This document shows, one piece after another, positions 1 to 7,984 of a stretch of 64,000 bases of DNA; position 1 is the first letter of the stretch; each line of letters opens with the position of its first letter. Source of the DNA: CAWGHZ01 sp963822575. Lineage in GTDB: Bacteria; Pseudomonadota; Alphaproteobacteria; MPNO01; DASWLB01. The notes beneath the pieces were generated by a model, which was not told where the DNA came from, ran no database searches, and worked only from the letters and a program-made list of their open reading frames with translations. Location: positions 310,001-374,000 of the forward strand of contig CAWGHZ010000003.1 in assembly GCA_963822575.1 (NCBI GenBank), read 5' to 3'. The position numbers and the translations under genes are program-made.

Positions 1-116
1 CGCCGCGCGGACCGTCCGCCGCCGCTGTGGCCCGTCTCTAACACAGTCCTCGGGACGCCGGAACAGTCGCGCACGCGATGCGGGAGAGTGGCGCATCCGC
101 GGACGAAATTTTGATT

Positions 117-145
117 TTGACAGAGGGCATCGGTCGTGGCATTGG
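117..145 (+). promoter_or_regulatory. Possible sigma70-type promoter upstream of the FYDLN gene
   Basis: A perfect TTGACA hexamer lies at 117-122 inside an AT-rich patch (ttttgattttgaca) that stands out from the GC-rich surroundings. A weak -10-like hexamer (cattgg, 140-145) follows after 17 bases. The start codon of the next gene is 31 bases further on. The -35 match is good and the -10 match is poor, so this is only a candidate. Confidence 0.3.
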
Positions 146-175
146 GCGACCGATGGGCTCCGGGAAGGCGGAGGG

Positions 176-538
176 ATGACAGTGATCAAGGCCGAGTGGG
201 GACAGAAGCGGATGTGCCAAAGTTGCGGCGCGCGGTTCTACGACATGCGCCGCAATCCGATCGTCTGCCCCAAATGCGGGACGGCGTACGACCCGAGCGC
301 GTTCTCCAAGCCACGCCGGCGAGCCGAGCCAGCGGTGGCGCAGCCGGTGCCGGTCGCCGCCGCGGCGCCGGTCGACGAGGCCGCCCTCGAGCCCGAGGTC
401 GAGGTGGACCTCGAGGAAGCTTCGGACGAGAACGAGGAGGAGGAGGACGAGACCATCGAGGACGCCTCCGAGCTCGGCGAGGACCATGACGACATGGCCG
501 AGGTAATGGAGAACCTCGACGAGGACGAGGAGCGCTAG
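176..538 (+). CDS. TIGR02300 family zinc-ribbon protein (FYDLN acid domain)
   Basis: This 120-residue protein has an N-terminal zinc ribbon with cysteines at 14, 17, 31 and 34. The second half (about residues 73-120) is almost entirely Asp and Glu. The signature after the first CxxC is ARFYDM, a variant of the FYDLN motif that names the family. The family is widespread in Alphaproteobacteria and its function is unknown; a nucleic-acid or protein-binding role is often guessed from the ribbon. The ATG at 176 is preceded by a GGCGGAGGG ribosome-binding site. tRNA-Ala follows 57 bases downstream, so the two may be co-transcribed up to the terminator at 677-707. The family assignment is firm. Confidence 0.93.
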   Translation: MTVIKAEWGQKRMCQSCGARFYDMRRNPIVCPKCGTAYDPSAFSKPRRRAEPAVAQPVPVAAAAPVDEAALEPEVEVDLEEASDENEEEEDETIEDASELGEDHDDMAEVMENLDEDEER

Positions 539-595
539 ATTTTCATGGCGCGGCGCGAGAGGGACCGCTAGGGTCCGGCGCGCGCGGCGGCACCC

Positions 596-671
<76 letters not shown>

Positions 672-676
672 CTTCC

Positions 677-707
677 AAAGGCCGCACCGGCGAGGGTGCG
701 GCCTTTT
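677..707 (+). terminator. Rho-independent terminator after tRNA-Ala
   Basis: A 12-bp perfect stem (AAAGGCCGCACC with GGTGCGGCCTTT) closes a six-base loop and ends in a TTTT run. It begins 5 bases after the tRNA CCA end. Its A-run/T-run symmetry means it could also stop transcripts of the convergent CBS gene, which ends at 716. Confidence 0.9.
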
Positions 708-715
708 CGTTCGCC

Positions 716-1150
716 TCAGCGCCCGCCGATATAGACGTCGCGCAGGACGCGCGCCTCGAGGCGAAGCTCGTCCAGCCGGTACTTCACCACGTCGCCGATG
801 CTCACGAGCCCGACCAGGCGCCCGTCCTCGACGACGGGCAAATGGCGGGCGCGATGGCGGGTCATCAGCGACATCAGTTCGGCCACGTCGTCACCCGGCA
901 CGCAGGTCACGACGTGGGTCGCCATGATCTCCGCCACCTTGAGCTCGGGCGCGTAGGCGCCGTGCTCGGAGACGGCACGCACGATCTGGCGCTCGGAGAC
1001 CAGCCCGACTGGCCGGTCGCCGTCCTCGACCACGACCAGCGCGCCGATATTGTCGAGGCGGAGCCTGTCGGCGACCGTCTTGAGCGTGACGTCCGGCCGC
1101 GTCGTCGCCACGGCGCGGCCCTTCTTGTCCAGGATTCCGGAAACATTCAT
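716..1150 (-). CDS. CBS-domain protein (two tandem CBS motifs)
   Basis: The 144-residue protein consists of two CBS motifs (about residues 8-60 and 72-125) with a short C-terminal tail. Typical landmarks are GALVVVEDGDRPVGLVSER in the first repeat and HLPVVEDGRLVGLVSIGDV in the second. Tandem CBS pairs bind adenine nucleotides and act as regulatory modules; no catalytic domain is attached here. The start at 1150 gives a protein of usual length for stand-alone CBS proteins, and further upstream the frame only shadows the opposite-strand gene. It is convergent with tRNA-Ala and divergent from the MetE/UROD-fold gene at 1280. The ligand and target are unknown. Confidence 0.9.
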   Translation of the reverse strand: MNVSGILDKKGRAVATTRPDVTLKTVADRLRLDNIGALVVVEDGDRPVGLVSERQIVRAVSEHGAYAPELKVAEIMATHVVTCVPGDDVAELMSLMTRHRARHLPVVEDGRLVGLVSIGDVVKYRLDELRLEARVLRDVYIGGR

Positions 1151-1279
1151 CGTCGTATTCCCTTTCGCTCGGCCACGCGGTCGGGCGTTCGACGCCGACG
1201 AGTGTGGCGCGGCAAAAGGGGCAAGAATGTGATCCGGAAGGCGCTCGCCCGGACGCGGCGCCCGCGCTAGGATCGCGCC

Positions 1280-2338
1280 ATGGGTGAGGGCCTCCTTCTC
1301 GTCGGCAGCGTGCCGCTCGACACGGTCGAGCAGGTCATGCGCGAGTTCGGCGGCCCGCTCGGCCCTTATTTGCCTGCCCTGCCCGACGGCGAAGTCGGTG
1401 AGCGCCGGTCGTGGGTCAATCGCCTGTGCTACCAGGTCTTCAACGGCCATCCCGACCTGGAGACGATCCAGCGCCCCGAGCCCGTCGACGGGCGCGAGCA
1501 GCTTCTGCCGCGGAGCCGCGACGATAGCTGGCGGTTCCGCGTCAGGCCCGGGGTGGCGCGTGTCCTGTTCGGCCATCCCGGCACGCGGCTCGGCTACGCG
1601 CGCGACGCGGTGGCCGCCCACTTCGTCCTCAAGACGCTGCGCGAGAAGGGCGTCCTGCCGGCCGGGCTCCGGCTGCAGGTCTCGATCCCGATGGTGAACA
1701 GCGTGGTCCGGCCCCTCTACTTCCCCGACGCGGCGGACCTGGACCGCGTGCGGCCGGGTTTCGAGGAGCTGCTGGCGGCGGAGCTCGATGCGATGCTGGC
1801 GCGCATCCCGCACGCGGACCTCGCCCTCCAGTGGGATTGCGCGTGGGAGACCCAGGCCGTGTCCGGCGCCGCCGGCGAATATGCGGGCGAGGCCGAGATC
1901 GCCACGCACCTGGCGCCGATCGCGCGGCTCACGCACCGCATCCCGGAGGCGGTCGCGCTCGGCTTCCATTTCTGCTTCGGCACGTTCGGCGGCTGGCCGG
2001 CCTTCGCCCCCGATGGGCTCGGCCCCACCGTGGCGCTCGCCAACCAGGCCGTCGCCGGGGCGGGACGACGGGTCGACTGGCTCCACATCCCGACCCTCGA
2101 CCGCGCCGACGACGCGTTCTACGCGCCGCTCGCCGGTCTCGACCCGCAAGGCGCGCGGGTCTATCTCGGCGCGATCCACCACATGGAGACGTTCGAGGGC
2201 CGGCTCGCGGCGGCGCGGCGGCATCTCCCGGCGTTCGGCCTCGCCGCCTATTGCGGCTTCGGCCGCACCCCGCCGGAAGGGCTGCCCGACATCCTCGCGG
2301 ACCACCTGGCCGCGCTGCGCATCGCCGCGCTGGGCTGA
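1280..2338 (+). CDS. MetE/UROD-fold protein of unknown function
   Basis: This 352-residue soluble protein has the look of the cobalamin-independent methionine synthase / uroporphyrinogen decarboxylase superfamily, a TIM barrel. The visible marks are a QWDCAWE segment near residue 187 and a C-terminal AYCGFGR motif with Cys at about 325. The family cysteine that helps bind zinc would sit there. It is much shorter than MetE (about 750 residues) and lacks its N-terminal half, so it is not a methionine synthase of the classical type. Related short proteins are usually annotated as hypothetical. The gene stands alone, between a divergent CBS gene and a convergent cheR. The substrate cannot be inferred. 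Confidence 0.75.
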   Translation: MGEGLLLVGSVPLDTVEQVMREFGGPLGPYLPALPDGEVGERRSWVNRLCYQVFNGHPDLETIQRPEPVDGREQLLPRSRDDSWRFRVRPGVARVLFGHPGTRLGYARDAVAAHFVLKTLREKGVLPAGLRLQVSIPMVNSVVRPLYFPDAADLDRVRPGFEELLAAELDAMLARIPHADLALQWDCAWETQAVSGAAGEYAGEAEIATHLAPIARLTHRIPEAVALGFHFCFGTFGGWPAFAPDGLGPTVALANQAVAGAGRRVDWLHIPTLDRADDAFYAPLAGLDPQGARVYLGAIHHMETFEGRLAAARRHLPAFGLAAYCGFGRTPPEGLPDILADHLAALRIAALG

Positions 2339-2343
2339 ATCCG

Positions 2344-3195
2344 CTACATCGCGGCGCGGCGCGCCGGTTGCGCGGTTCGCACCGCGCGGCAGAAGATGCC
2401 GGGCCCTCCCTCGGCCGGCTGGAATGCATCGGCCGCGCCGGCCACCGTCTCATCCGCGCCGAGGAACAGCACCCCGTCGTCGGGAAGGAGGTCGGCGAGG
2501 CGGCGCAACGTCTCGCCGCGCGTCTCGGCATCGAACCGGTCGAGCACGTTGCGGCAGAACACCACGTCGAACATGCCGAGCTGCCGGTAGGATTCGATCA
2601 GGCTGTGGCGGCGGAACTCGACCATGCCGCGCAGGTTCGCCGCGATGCGCCAGCCCGCCTCCTCGTTGCGGAAATGCTCGAGCAGTGTCCGGATCGGCAA
2701 ACCGCGCTGGATCTCGGCGGTGGAATAGATCCCGGCCTGCGCCTTGGCGAGCGCCGCCTGCGATACGTCGGTCGCCAGCAGCTCGACGGTCACCCCGGCG
2801 AGGCGGCCGGCAAGTCCCGCCAGCACGATCGCGATCGAATAGGGCTCCTCGCCGCCGCCGCAACCGGCCGACCAGATGCGCAGGCGCTTTTCGTCGGTCC
2901 CGGCGCGGGCCGCGGCGAGCGCGGGCAGAACGGTGCGGCCGAGCGCTTCGAATGGCGTCCAGTCGCGGAAAAAGGCCGACTGGCCGGCCACCAGCGCGTC
3001 GATCACGTCGGCCGCGATGCGGGCGTCGGCCGACGAGCGCACCATCCAGGCCAGCTCGTCGATGCCCGACAGAGCGAGCCGGCGGATCAGGGGCGCGAGG
3101 CGCCCCTCCAGCAGATAAGTCTGGGAATCGGCGATGACGGCGCCGGCCGTGCGGCGCAGCAGGCGCGCGAGAAAATCGAAGCTGTCGCGCTTCAC
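2344..3195 (-). CDS. cheR: CheR-type protein-glutamate methyltransferase
   Basis: CheR uses S-adenosylmethionine to methylate glutamates of chemoreceptors. The 283-residue protein has a helical N-terminal domain (to about residue 85) and a SAM-binding domain. Family motifs are visible: AFFRD at 74-78, SAGCGGGEEPYS at 109-120 and FCRNVLDRFD from 213. I chose the GTG at 3195 because it overlaps the stop of the upstream response regulator by 4 bases (GTGA), which implies translational coupling, and gives normal CheR length. No CheB, CheA, CheW or receptor gene is nearby, so this is an orphan CheR travelling with chpT and a CheY. Confidence 0.93.
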   Translation of the reverse strand: MKRDSFDFLARLLRRTAGAVIADSQTYLLEGRLAPLIRRLALSGIDELAWMVRSSADARIAADVIDALVAGQSAFFRDWTPFEALGRTVLPALAAARAGTDEKRLRIWSAGCGGGEEPYSIAIVLAGLAGRLAGVTVELLATDVSQAALAKAQAGIYSTAEIQRGLPIRTLLEHFRNEEAGWRIAANLRGMVEFRRHSLIESYRQLGMFDVVFCRNVLDRFDAETRGETLRRLADLLPDDGVLFLGADETVAGAADAFQPAEGGPGIFCRAVRTAQPARRAAM

Positions 3196-3560
3196 GGCGC
3201 CAGTCCCGCGAGGCGCAGCCGTGCCTGCACGATCTCGCTGTCGAACGGCTTCACGATGTACTCCGCCGCGCCTTCGCGCACCGCGTCGGCCATCTCGGCC
3301 GGCCCGTCGCGACGGCTGCAGAACACGACGGCCGGCTTCCCGCCGGCGCCGCCGTCGCGCAGCAGCTTGAGCACCTTGAGGCCCGGCATGTCCGGCAAAT
3401 CCCATTCGACCACCACGAGGTCCGGCGGGCTCGTGCGGCAGTGCTCGAGCGCGGCGAGACCGGTCGCGGCCTCACTGACCGCGAACTCCAGCGCCTCGAG
3501 AGCAATCTTCAATACGGTACGTACGACGGGCGACGCGTCGACGACCAGGCAGCTCCGCAT
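3192..3560 (-). CDS. Single-domain response regulator (CheY-like)
   Basis: A 122-residue receiver domain with no output domain. The phosphoacceptor is Asp54 (VVVEWDLPDMPG), the switch Ser/Thr is Ser82 and the conserved lysine is Lys104 (YIVKPFD). The usual acidic pair that holds Mg2+ at the start of the domain is reduced to one residue: VVDASP has Asp8 but Ala at position 9. The gene lies between chpT and cheR, overlapping cheR by 4 bases, so its phosphate may come from the ChpT relay or from a distant CheA. The ATG at 3560 places the first beta-strand immediately after the start, as in other CheY proteins. Confidence 0.9.
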   Translation of the reverse strand: MRSCLVVDASPVVRTVLKIALEALEFAVSEAATGLAALEHCRTSPPDLVVVEWDLPDMPGLKVLKLLRDGGAGGKPAVVFCSRRDGPAEMADAVREGAAEYIVKPFDSEIVQARLRLAGLAP

Positions 3561-3652
3561 TCGGCTCTCCAGGTCGGACGCCCAGGAACGCGGGCGCGCG
3601 CCCACCGTCGCGCCAAACGGTTAATTTGCGCTGAATTGCGACGGGCTCGGCG

Positions 3653-4312
3653 TCATGCGGGGGCGGGCAGCACCAGCCGGATCGTCACCGTGTCGGGCCG
3701 GTCGGCCTGCGTCTCGATGCGGCCGCCGGCGGCCTCGGCGACGCGCGCGGTGAAATAGCCATGCACGTTGCGCGCGGTGAGCGCGTCCGGCCCGAGCTCG
3801 CCCGCCAGCGCGCCGAGCGTCGCCGCCTCGATCCGGGCGCCCTTGCCGGTGGCGGTGAGGGTGACGCCCGCCGCGGGCGCGGCGTCCAAAGCGACCGCGA
3901 GCGTGCCGCCGCGCGGCAGCGTGTCGATACCGAGTGCCAGCGCGTTGAGCAGCAGCTTCATGCCGCGCTTGCCGAGCCCGCCGTCCGAGCCTGCTGCACC
4001 CGCATCCTGCGGCCAGTCGAGACGCACCTTGCCGTCGCGCACCAGGCCGCCAGCCAGCCGGCGCGCCTCGCCAAGCGAGATCGCCGGCGCCTCGGCCCCG
4101 CCCAGCCCATAGGCGACGCGGTAGAACTGTAGCCGGCCCCCCGCTTCGGCCGCCGAAGCGGCGATCAGCTCCGACACCTCCTCCAGCATGTCGGCGCCGC
4201 CATCGGCGAGGAGCTCCATCCCGTTATTGACCGCGCTGACCGGGCTGATCAGCTCGTGGCAGAGGCGCGAGCAGACGAGCTCGAGAACGCGCATTTCGAC
4301 CGTCGGCTTCAT
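3653..4312 (-). CDS. chpT: ChpT-family histidine phosphotransferase
   Basis: ChpT passes phosphate from the hybrid kinase CckA to CtrA and CpdR, controlling the cell cycle and motility in Alphaproteobacteria. The 219-residue protein has a kinase-like DHp helix with the phosphorylated residue at His19 (CSRLCHELISPVSAVNNG), followed by a degenerate, ATP-free HATPase-like domain. The length matches the family. The ATG at 4312 gives the correct N-terminal helix. The cheY-like gene starts 92 bases downstream on the same strand, and this chpT-cheY-cheR arrangement occurs, as far as I recall, in other Alphaproteobacteria. The ctrA, cckA and cpdR genes are not in this window. Confidence 0.88.
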   Translation of the reverse strand: MKPTVEMRVLELVCSRLCHELISPVSAVNNGMELLADGGADMLEEVSELIAASAAEAGGRLQFYRVAYGLGGAEAPAISLGEARRLAGGLVRDGKVRLDWPQDAGAAGSDGGLGKRGMKLLLNALALGIDTLPRGGTLAVALDAAPAAGVTLTATGKGARIEAATLGALAGELGPDALTARNVHGYFTARVAEAAGGRIETQADRPDTVTIRLVLPAPA

Positions 4313-4341
4313 GGTCCCCCCTACGCCGCCGTGGCCCCACC

Positions 4342-4683
4342 CTACAACGCGCACTCCGCCACGGTCCAGGCGACCAGGGCGGCGCGGGCGAGGTCGGCGA
4401 TGTGCGGCGGGCCGGTGTAGCGCTCGGCCGACCGCCAGACGCCGACGAAGGCGAACAGGTTGTACGGGATGGGCGAGACGTAGGCGAGCACTACCACGAA
4501 CGTCGGCGCGTTCAGGCTGAGTGCGCCGTAGACAAGGAACGTGCCCGCGACGTTGAGGATGGCCCCCAGTGCCACCGCCCACGTCCAGAAGGCGCGCGCC
4601 AGCGGCTCCTCGCCGCGCCACAGCCGGATCGCCCAGGACTGGAGCGCGCCCGGCATCCCCTGCCCCTGCCCGTTCGCCGCCAT
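4342..4683 (-). CDS. Small membrane protein of unknown function
   Basis: This 113-residue protein has two or three hydrophobic stretches: about residues 33-50 (WTWAVALGAILNVAGTFLVY) and 58-78 (APTFVVVLAYVSPIPYNLFAF), plus a weaker C-terminal one. It is therefore probably an inner-membrane protein. I do not recognise a family. The ATG at 4683 leaves a polar 30-residue N-terminus rich in Gly and Gln. It lies 29 bases upstream of chpT on the same strand and may share its transcript. Codon use matches the neighbourhood, which supports it being real. Confidence 0.6.
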   Translation of the reverse strand: MAANGQGQGMPGALQSWAIRLWRGEEPLARAFWTWAVALGAILNVAGTFLVYGALSLNAPTFVVVLAYVSPIPYNLFAFVGVWRSAERYTGPPHIADLARAALVAWTVAECAL

Positions 4684-4768
4684 GGAGGCAACCTTACACC
4701 CGTTCCCGGCGGCCGGTGGTAGCGCGCTTGCGCAAGGCGGGTCCGCGCGGGGGGCACGCGAGGCGGCT

Positions 4769-5416
4769 CTACAGCACCGCCATGTCTTCGGAGGCGGACT
4801 CGCGCACGACCTCGGCAGCGGTCTGGGCGAGGTGGCGCAGCTCGTCCGGGTCGCAGCCGATGGCGGAGAGCCAACGCGGGTGGCTGAGCACCACCCCCTC
4901 GTCAAGCGAGGCCCAGACGTCGTCCGCCTCGACGTCCTCGTCGGTCAGGTCGCTGATCCGCATCAGAAAGGGCGGCAGGCCGATATGGGCGACCCACCAG
5001 TTCTCCTCCAGCCGGCCCGAGCCCGCCTCGTACATTACCCCCACCACGTAGCCGCGCGGCAGGTCTTCGGCGACGATCTGGTCGGGCGCGGGGTCGAACG
5101 GATGCTCGTCGAGCGCGAGCCGCTCGATCACCTGGACGTCGTTCACCGCGTCGATCGCGCCCGCGACCAGCCGCGCCAGCTCGGCGGGGTCCGCCTCGCC
5201 CGGGTCGAGGAACTTGAGGTTGCCCAGCGCGAAGCCGGGGTCGGAGCGCAGCGGGAAGGCGAGGTCCGCCACGTCGCCGGACGGCAGGCCACGCTCCGGC
5301 CGGCGGATCACGCGCAGGAAGAAGGCCGGCTCGCCCAGATGGATCAGCCAGACGTCCTGGCCGTCCTCGGCGAATTCCGGCCAGGAATAAAGGCGTCCGA
5401 CCAGCATCTCGGCCAT
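4769..5416 (-). CDS. Conserved hypothetical protein, acidic and soluble
   Basis: A 215-residue acidic protein with no signal peptide and no membrane segment. Repeated phrases such as WLIHLGEPAFFLRVI and WVAHIGLPPFLMRIS, about 110 residues apart, suggest two related halves, that is, an internal duplication. I do not recognise the family. It lies between the exported methyltransferase-fold gene and the small membrane protein on the same strand but with gaps of about 55 and 85 bases, so co-transcription is possible. Codon use and reading-frame bias are typical of real genes here. Confidence 0.65.
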   Translation of the reverse strand: MAEMLVGRLYSWPEFAEDGQDVWLIHLGEPAFFLRVIRRPERGLPSGDVADLAFPLRSDPGFALGNLKFLDPGEADPAELARLVAGAIDAVNDVQVIERLALDEHPFDPAPDQIVAEDLPRGYVVGVMYEAGSGRLEENWWVAHIGLPPFLMRISDLTDEDVEADDVWASLDEGVVLSHPRWLSAIGCDPDELRHLAQTAAEVVRESASEDMAVL

Positions 5417-5470
5417 GGCGCATCCCTGACAGATGCGCGCCGCGATGGCAAGCCGCTGCCCGCCGCACCG

Positions 5471-6211
5471 CTACATCGGCTTCTGGAACCTGAGCACGAA
5501 CTCGTCGACCTTGCCCGGCATGCGGAACACGATGACGTTGCGTGGGTCGTCCGGATGGCGCAGGAAATTGCCCTCGCCCACCAGCTTGAAGCCCGCCGCC
5601 TCGACCTCCCGGCGCAGGCTCGCCTCGGCGATGCGGTGGTATTTCTTGCCGACCTTGGCGTCGTCCTCGGGCCGGGCCGAATGGTCGGCGACGACGAGAT
5701 ACCCGCCCGGCTTGAGGGCGGCGAACAGTGCCCTGTTCATCTTCGCGCGGTCGACGTCCATGAAGGTCACGTCGTGATAGGCGAAGAAGAAAGTGATGAG
5801 ATCCAGCGGCGGCAGGCCGGCCGCCGGGTCGTCGTAGGGCCGCGCAAGCCCTTCGGCGTTCTTCATCGCAGGGGTTTTCAGCCGCGCCTCGAATTTGTCG
5901 GAGACCGAGGGCGCCTGACCCCAGACCTTGCCGGTCGGGCCGACCGCACGCGCCATCAGCTCGGTCGAGTAGCCGGCGCCGGCCCCCATGTCGAGCACCT
6001 TCCAGCCGGTCCTCGGCCCGGTGAAGGTGAGAAGCGCGAGCGCATCGCGCCGTTTGTCATTCTGGCGGTCCGCCGCGCTCCGGTCCGGCGCCGCCAGGAT
6101 CTTCGCATAGTCCTGGGCCCGGGCGGTGCCGACGGGTCCGAAAAGCACGATGCCAAGCGCCAGGGCGACGAGCCTAACGGATGGGGGGCACACCGGATTG
6201 AGAATGGGCAT
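5471..6211 (-). CDS. Exported class I SAM-methyltransferase-fold protein
   Basis: The 246-residue protein begins with a Sec signal peptide (hydrophobic core about residues 12-27, likely cut after ARA near residue 32). A Rossmann-type methyltransferase domain follows, with motif I as VLDMGAGAGYSTE near residue 72 and a LKPGGYLVVADHSA strand near 167. Methyltransferases of this fold use S-adenosylmethionine, which is cytoplasmic, so export is odd. Proteins with this combination recur across Proteobacteria and are annotated only as putative methyltransferases. The substrate is unknown. It is divergent from the cytochrome c gene at 6460 across a 248-base gap. Fold confidence is high, activity in the periplasm unproven. 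Confidence 0.82.
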   Translation of the reverse strand: MPILNPVCPPSVRLVALALGIVLFGPVGTARAQDYAKILAAPDRSAADRQNDKRRDALALLTFTGPRTGWKVLDMGAGAGYSTELMARAVGPTGKVWGQAPSVSDKFEARLKTPAMKNAEGLARPYDDPAAGLPPLDLITFFFAYHDVTFMDVDRAKMNRALFAALKPGGYLVVADHSARPEDDAKVGKKYHRIAEASLRREVEAAGFKLVGEGNFLRHPDDPRNVIVFRMPGKVDEFVLRFQKPM

Positions 6212-6459
6212 AGGCGACCTCCGCTCTGCGGAGCCGGCACGCCGCCGTCCGCCACGCGATCTTGCCCGATTTTGGCGCGCACGGAAATCGCGGTCGGGTA
6301 CGCCGTTCAGGCCGGGCGCCGCCGGCGCACCTCAACGACACCTGCGACGATCGCGAGGGGGCCGCGTCAGGAAGCCTGGCGCCTTCCCGGACAGCACCGA
6401 ATATGATCGGCTGTCCCGCCGGCATGTGCCCGGCAGCAACGGGAGGAAAGGAGGCTGCG

Positions 6460-6981
6460 ATGTTCAAGGGGTTCGTGATCGGCGTTCTAGCGACGATCGT
6501 TGCCGCGGCGGCCTGCGGATATGTCGTGCTTCGCCTCGGTCTCGTGCCGGCCAATGCCGACGCCACGCCCGGCGCCCTGGAAGAATGGGCGGCCGGCACC
6601 TCGCTAAACGCGACCCTCGCCCGCGAGGCGCCGGCGGAGCCGAACCCGGTTCAATCGACCGAAGCCAGCCTAGTGGCGGGCATCAATCTGTATAGCCGGC
6701 ACTGCGCCATCTGCCACGGCACCGCGAAGGGCGCTGCGTCGGCATCGCCGGTCGCCAAGGGCGAATACCCGGCGCCCCCGCAGCTCGCCACTGACGGCGT
6801 TGAGGATGACCCGGAAGTGTACAGCTTCTGGAAGATCAAGCACGGCATTCGCTGGACCGGAATGCCGTCGTGGAAGGACACCTTGTCCGACCAGGAGATT
6901 TGGACTCTTGCTCTGTTCCTGAAGCATATGGACAAGCTGCCGCCCGCGGCCGAAGCGGCCTGGCAGAACGTCCGAAACTGA
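6460..6981 (+). CDS. Membrane-anchored cytochrome c
   Basis: A 173-residue protein with an N-terminal membrane anchor or uncleaved signal (residues 4-27) and one class I cytochrome c domain. The haem attachment site is CAICH (Cys82, Cys85, His86), and Met135 in GMPSW is the likely distal ligand. It should face the periplasm and carry electrons. The ATG at 6460 follows a very strong ribosome-binding region (GGAGGAAAGGAGG). The gene is not in an operon with an oxidase or dehydrogenase here, so its redox partner is unknown. Upstream, 248 bases separate it from a divergent gene. Confidence 0.92.
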   Translation: MFKGFVIGVLATIVAAAACGYVVLRLGLVPANADATPGALEEWAAGTSLNATLAREAPAEPNPVQSTEASLVAGINLYSRHCAICHGTAKGAASASPVAKGEYPAPPQLATDGVEDDPEVYSFWKIKHGIRWTGMPSWKDTLSDQEIWTLALFLKHMDKLPPAAEAAWQNVRN

Positions 6982-7059
6982 CCGCGCCGTCTCGGGCGGT
7001 CCCGTCGTTTCCACGGTCGGCTTTTCTTAACCGGGCGGGACGAGTATCCTCCGCCCGCC

Positions 7060-7091
7060 TGTGGATGAGCCTGTGGACAGGCTGTGGATCG
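7060..7091 (+). repeat. Three tandem TGTGGA repeats resembling DnaA boxes
   Basis: TGTGGATGA (7060-7068), TGTGGACAG (7072-7080) and TGTGGATCG (7083-7091) follow each other at 11-12 base spacing just before the start codon at 7098. Each is close to the complement of the DnaA-box consensus TTATCCACA. No replication gene or AT-rich unwinding element is adjacent, so an origin is not supported. They could bind DnaA as a regulatory titration site or be chance. Confidence 0.35.
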
Positions 7092-7097
7092 TTTGGG

Positions 7098-7928
7098 ATG
7101 ACTGGATATCTCGACCGCTATCGCGAGGACGGCTACGCCGTGGTGCGCGGCGTTTTTGCGCCTTCCGAGGTCGCTGAGCTGGCGGGCGCGTTCGACCGGG
7201 CGCACGCGGCGGCGCTTTCCCATCCGAAGAGCTTCCGCCATGGCAATTTGCTCTACCGCCTGGCCGAGGACGCGGCGCTCGGCCGCATCGTGCGGCTGGT
7301 GCAGTGGCCGTCCTACGAGGACGCGACCTTCCAGCGCTTCCGCACCGATCCGCACATCGGCGCCATATTGGCGCCGCTGGTCGGGCGCGACGTAAAGCAG
7401 ATCATCAACCAGCTCCACTGGAAGCCGCGCGGCGCGGCGATGGCCGAGTTCGGCTACCACCAGGACATCCGCTTCCGCCGGCCGCGCACGGCCTATCGCG
7501 ACCCGGCGGCGAACTATGTGCAGACCGGCATCGCCGTCGACCGGCACTGCGCCGCGACCGGGGCGATGACCGTGCTGCCGGGAAGCCACCGGCTGGGCGA
7601 GCTCGACATGCCGGTCAAGGGCGCGGTAATGCAAACGGCGATGGACGATGGCGACCTGGCGCGGCTCGGGCTCGATCCCGCGCGTGTCACGACGCTCGAC
7701 ATGGAGCCGGGCGACGTGGCGCTCTGGCACCTCCATTTGCTGCACGGCTCGGGCCCCAACGAGGGCGCGGCCGACCGCCGCTTCTACATCAACGGCTATG
7801 TCCGGGCCTCGGCCTGCGACCGCGGCGAGTGGGCCTTCCGCGACGGCAAACCCTGCGCGCTCGGCGTGCCCGTCCTGGTCCATTACGAGGACCTCCACGC
7901 AAGGCCCGAACCGCACTACGTGGATTAG
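7098..7928 (+). CDS. Phytanoyl-CoA dioxygenase (PhyH) family Fe(II)/2-oxoglutarate oxygenase
   Basis: These enzymes hydroxylate CoA thioesters or small molecules using iron, oxygen and 2-oxoglutarate. The 276-residue protein carries the facial triad: His121 and Asp123 in YHQD, and His216 in WHLHLLHGSGPN. Arg228 or its neighbour would bind 2-oxoglutarate (RRFYINGYV). Length and motif order fit the PhyH family. The start at 7098 places the typical domain onset (DGYAVVRGVF) at residue 11. The acyl-CoA dehydrogenase gene begins 56 bases downstream on the same strand, suggesting a shared role in breaking down a branched or unusual acyl chain. The precise substrate cannot be read from sequence. Confidence 0.9.
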   Translation: MTGYLDRYREDGYAVVRGVFAPSEVAELAGAFDRAHAAALSHPKSFRHGNLLYRLAEDAALGRIVRLVQWPSYEDATFQRFRTDPHIGAILAPLVGRDVKQIINQLHWKPRGAAMAEFGYHQDIRFRRPRTAYRDPAANYVQTGIAVDRHCAATGAMTVLPGSHRLGELDMPVKGAVMQTAMDDGDLARLGLDPARVTTLDMEPGDVALWHLHLLHGSGPNEGAADRRFYINGYVRASACDRGEWAFRDGKPCALGVPVLVHYEDLHARPEPHYVD

Positions 7929-7984
7929 CCGTCACCGGGCTGCCGACCCTTTCGTGCGGCCGGCGTCTGTGCCATCAATGGCCG

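Noticed and set aside
1151..2305. N-terminal extension of the CBS-domain frame
   Set aside because: The frame is open for 385 codons upstream of 1150, but it lies opposite the MetE/UROD-fold gene and has no domain; the CBS protein starts at 1150.
7021..7097. A replication origin suggested by the TGTGGA repeats
   Set aside because: No dnaA, dnaN, gidA or similar gene and no AT-rich unwinding region is nearby.
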